Positions 63,241 through 64,000 of a stretch of 64,000 nt of DNA are shown here, piece by piece. Both the position numbers and the translations under genes were made by a program. Origin of the DNA: Campylorhamphus procurvoides (lineage: Eukaryota > Chordata > Aves > Passeriformes > Dendrocolaptidae); assembly GCA_013396655.1 (NCBI GenBank), contig WBMV01004888.1:1426001-1490000 (forward strand), written 5' to 3'. The notes below the pieces were generated by a model. It was not told the origin of the DNA. It saw only the letters and a program-made list of their open reading frames with translations, and did not search any database. The first letter of the stretch is position 1. Each line of letters opens with the position of its first letter.

Positions 63241-64000
63241 CGTATATTTCCGCCTAGACCTCGGTTGCTTAGAAAGAAGGCCTGCTAAGGCTCTTAGCTG
63301 ATACCATGACAGTCTAGCAGCTCTGGAATTAACATTTAGAGAGCCTCTGTTAGGCCTATGGTGTTATCCTAATGACTAACACATTAGCAGGTCTGCAAAC
63401 CCATGTGCAAAGGAATTACCTGCCTAAAAAGCACTGTGAAAATCTAGTGACATATGTCTTGTGTTACCTATCCAAAAGCTAAGACAATTAATGAGTGGTT
63501 TTGGTCTTTTCATCTCCATTCCACCACTGTAAAAATAGAGTAAATTACACCTGCTGGATAAGAACGCATGACTTGATTGAAAAGTGTAAGAGAACTCTGT
63601 GTGGTTTGTGTTAAATTTGTTATATCTCTTAGCAAATGTGCTAGAGTTGGAAGGGAAGTACTCTTGGCACAGGATAGGGATGGACCAATGGCATCTCCCC
63701 CCCTCCACTGTCTTGTGCCACTGAAGAACTGGAAAGTTGTTTCTGTCTGGAATAAAAAACAAAACAAACCAAAACACTTCAAAATCCATATCCCTGCTAA
63801 ATATTGAAATTCACCCTCATCATTAGACTGGCAGTAGTATCAGCCACCGCTTTAAGCTGAATGCTGAAGAAAAGCTCGGCCACTGAATTTCAGCCCTCCA
63901 CTGGTAGGAAGGTCTCAATTTCCTTTATGAACAACCAGAACGGCTGTACTTCCCTGAGACACCAGTGGTGGCATTCTACCCTATGAAGAAAGAGATTTTA
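63241..64000. other. Unique non-coding sequence
   Basis: No feature is seen. The minus-strand frame at 63424-63789 (121 codons) has no recognisable domain. The phrase agagttggaaggga near 63643-63656 resembles a CR1 terminus for one line only. Confidence 0.5.

Noticed and set aside
63640..63665. Possible CR1 terminus (agagttggaaggga)
   Set aside because: The similarity ends after about 14 bases; no body of the element follows in either direction.
1..64000. Endogenous retrovirus, CRISPR array, tRNA/rRNA genes
   Set aside because: I looked for primer-binding-site words, paired long terminal repeats, regularly spaced repeats and tRNA arms and saw none. A diverged copy could still escape reading by eye.

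Overview
This window looks like ordinary non-coding nuclear DNA from a bird, or at least a sauropsid. It lies either between genes or inside a very large intron. The main evidence is three loci of CR1 LINE retrotransposons, the dominant interspersed repeat of birds and other reptiles. One shows typical CR1 3'-end wording, and two retain pieces of reverse transcriptase. The rest is AT-rich by eye, CpG-poor and stop-dense in all frames. I found no complete protein-coding gene, tRNA, rRNA, recognisable small RNA, CRISPR array, operon or CpG-island promoter. No unknown multi-gene system is visible. Longest open frames reach only about 150 codons and match no family I know.

Layout. 1-7.2 kb: unique sequence with a few splice-like signals. 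7.2-8.35 kb: an A/C-rich simple tract, then two CR1 pieces arranged head to head. 8.35-42 kb: long unique sequence holding several exon-like islands (strong acceptor, short open frame, donor), some AT-rich homeodomain-site clusters that could be conserved regulatory elements, and a GC-richer patch near 35 kb. 42.4-45.8 kb: the repeat-rich core. It has a very old, frame-broken CR1 on the plus strand, a decayed three-copy AT-rich tandem array of about 85 bp per unit, and a younger CR1 on the minus strand with a large internal deletion. 45.8-64 kb: unique sequence again, with purine/pyrimidine tracts flanking the only ambiguous base (57529) and short tandem repeats near 59.9 and 63.2 kb.

The exon-like islands are recorded because a reader with RNA data can test them quickly. 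Decoy acceptor/donor pairs are far commoner than real exons in vertebrate DNA, so none is called as a gene. Three plus-strand islands (16762-16871, 25527-25590, 28380-28438) could be joined in one open frame, which is suggestive but weak. All statements about similarity come from reading the sequence and remembered family features; no alignment or database search was run.
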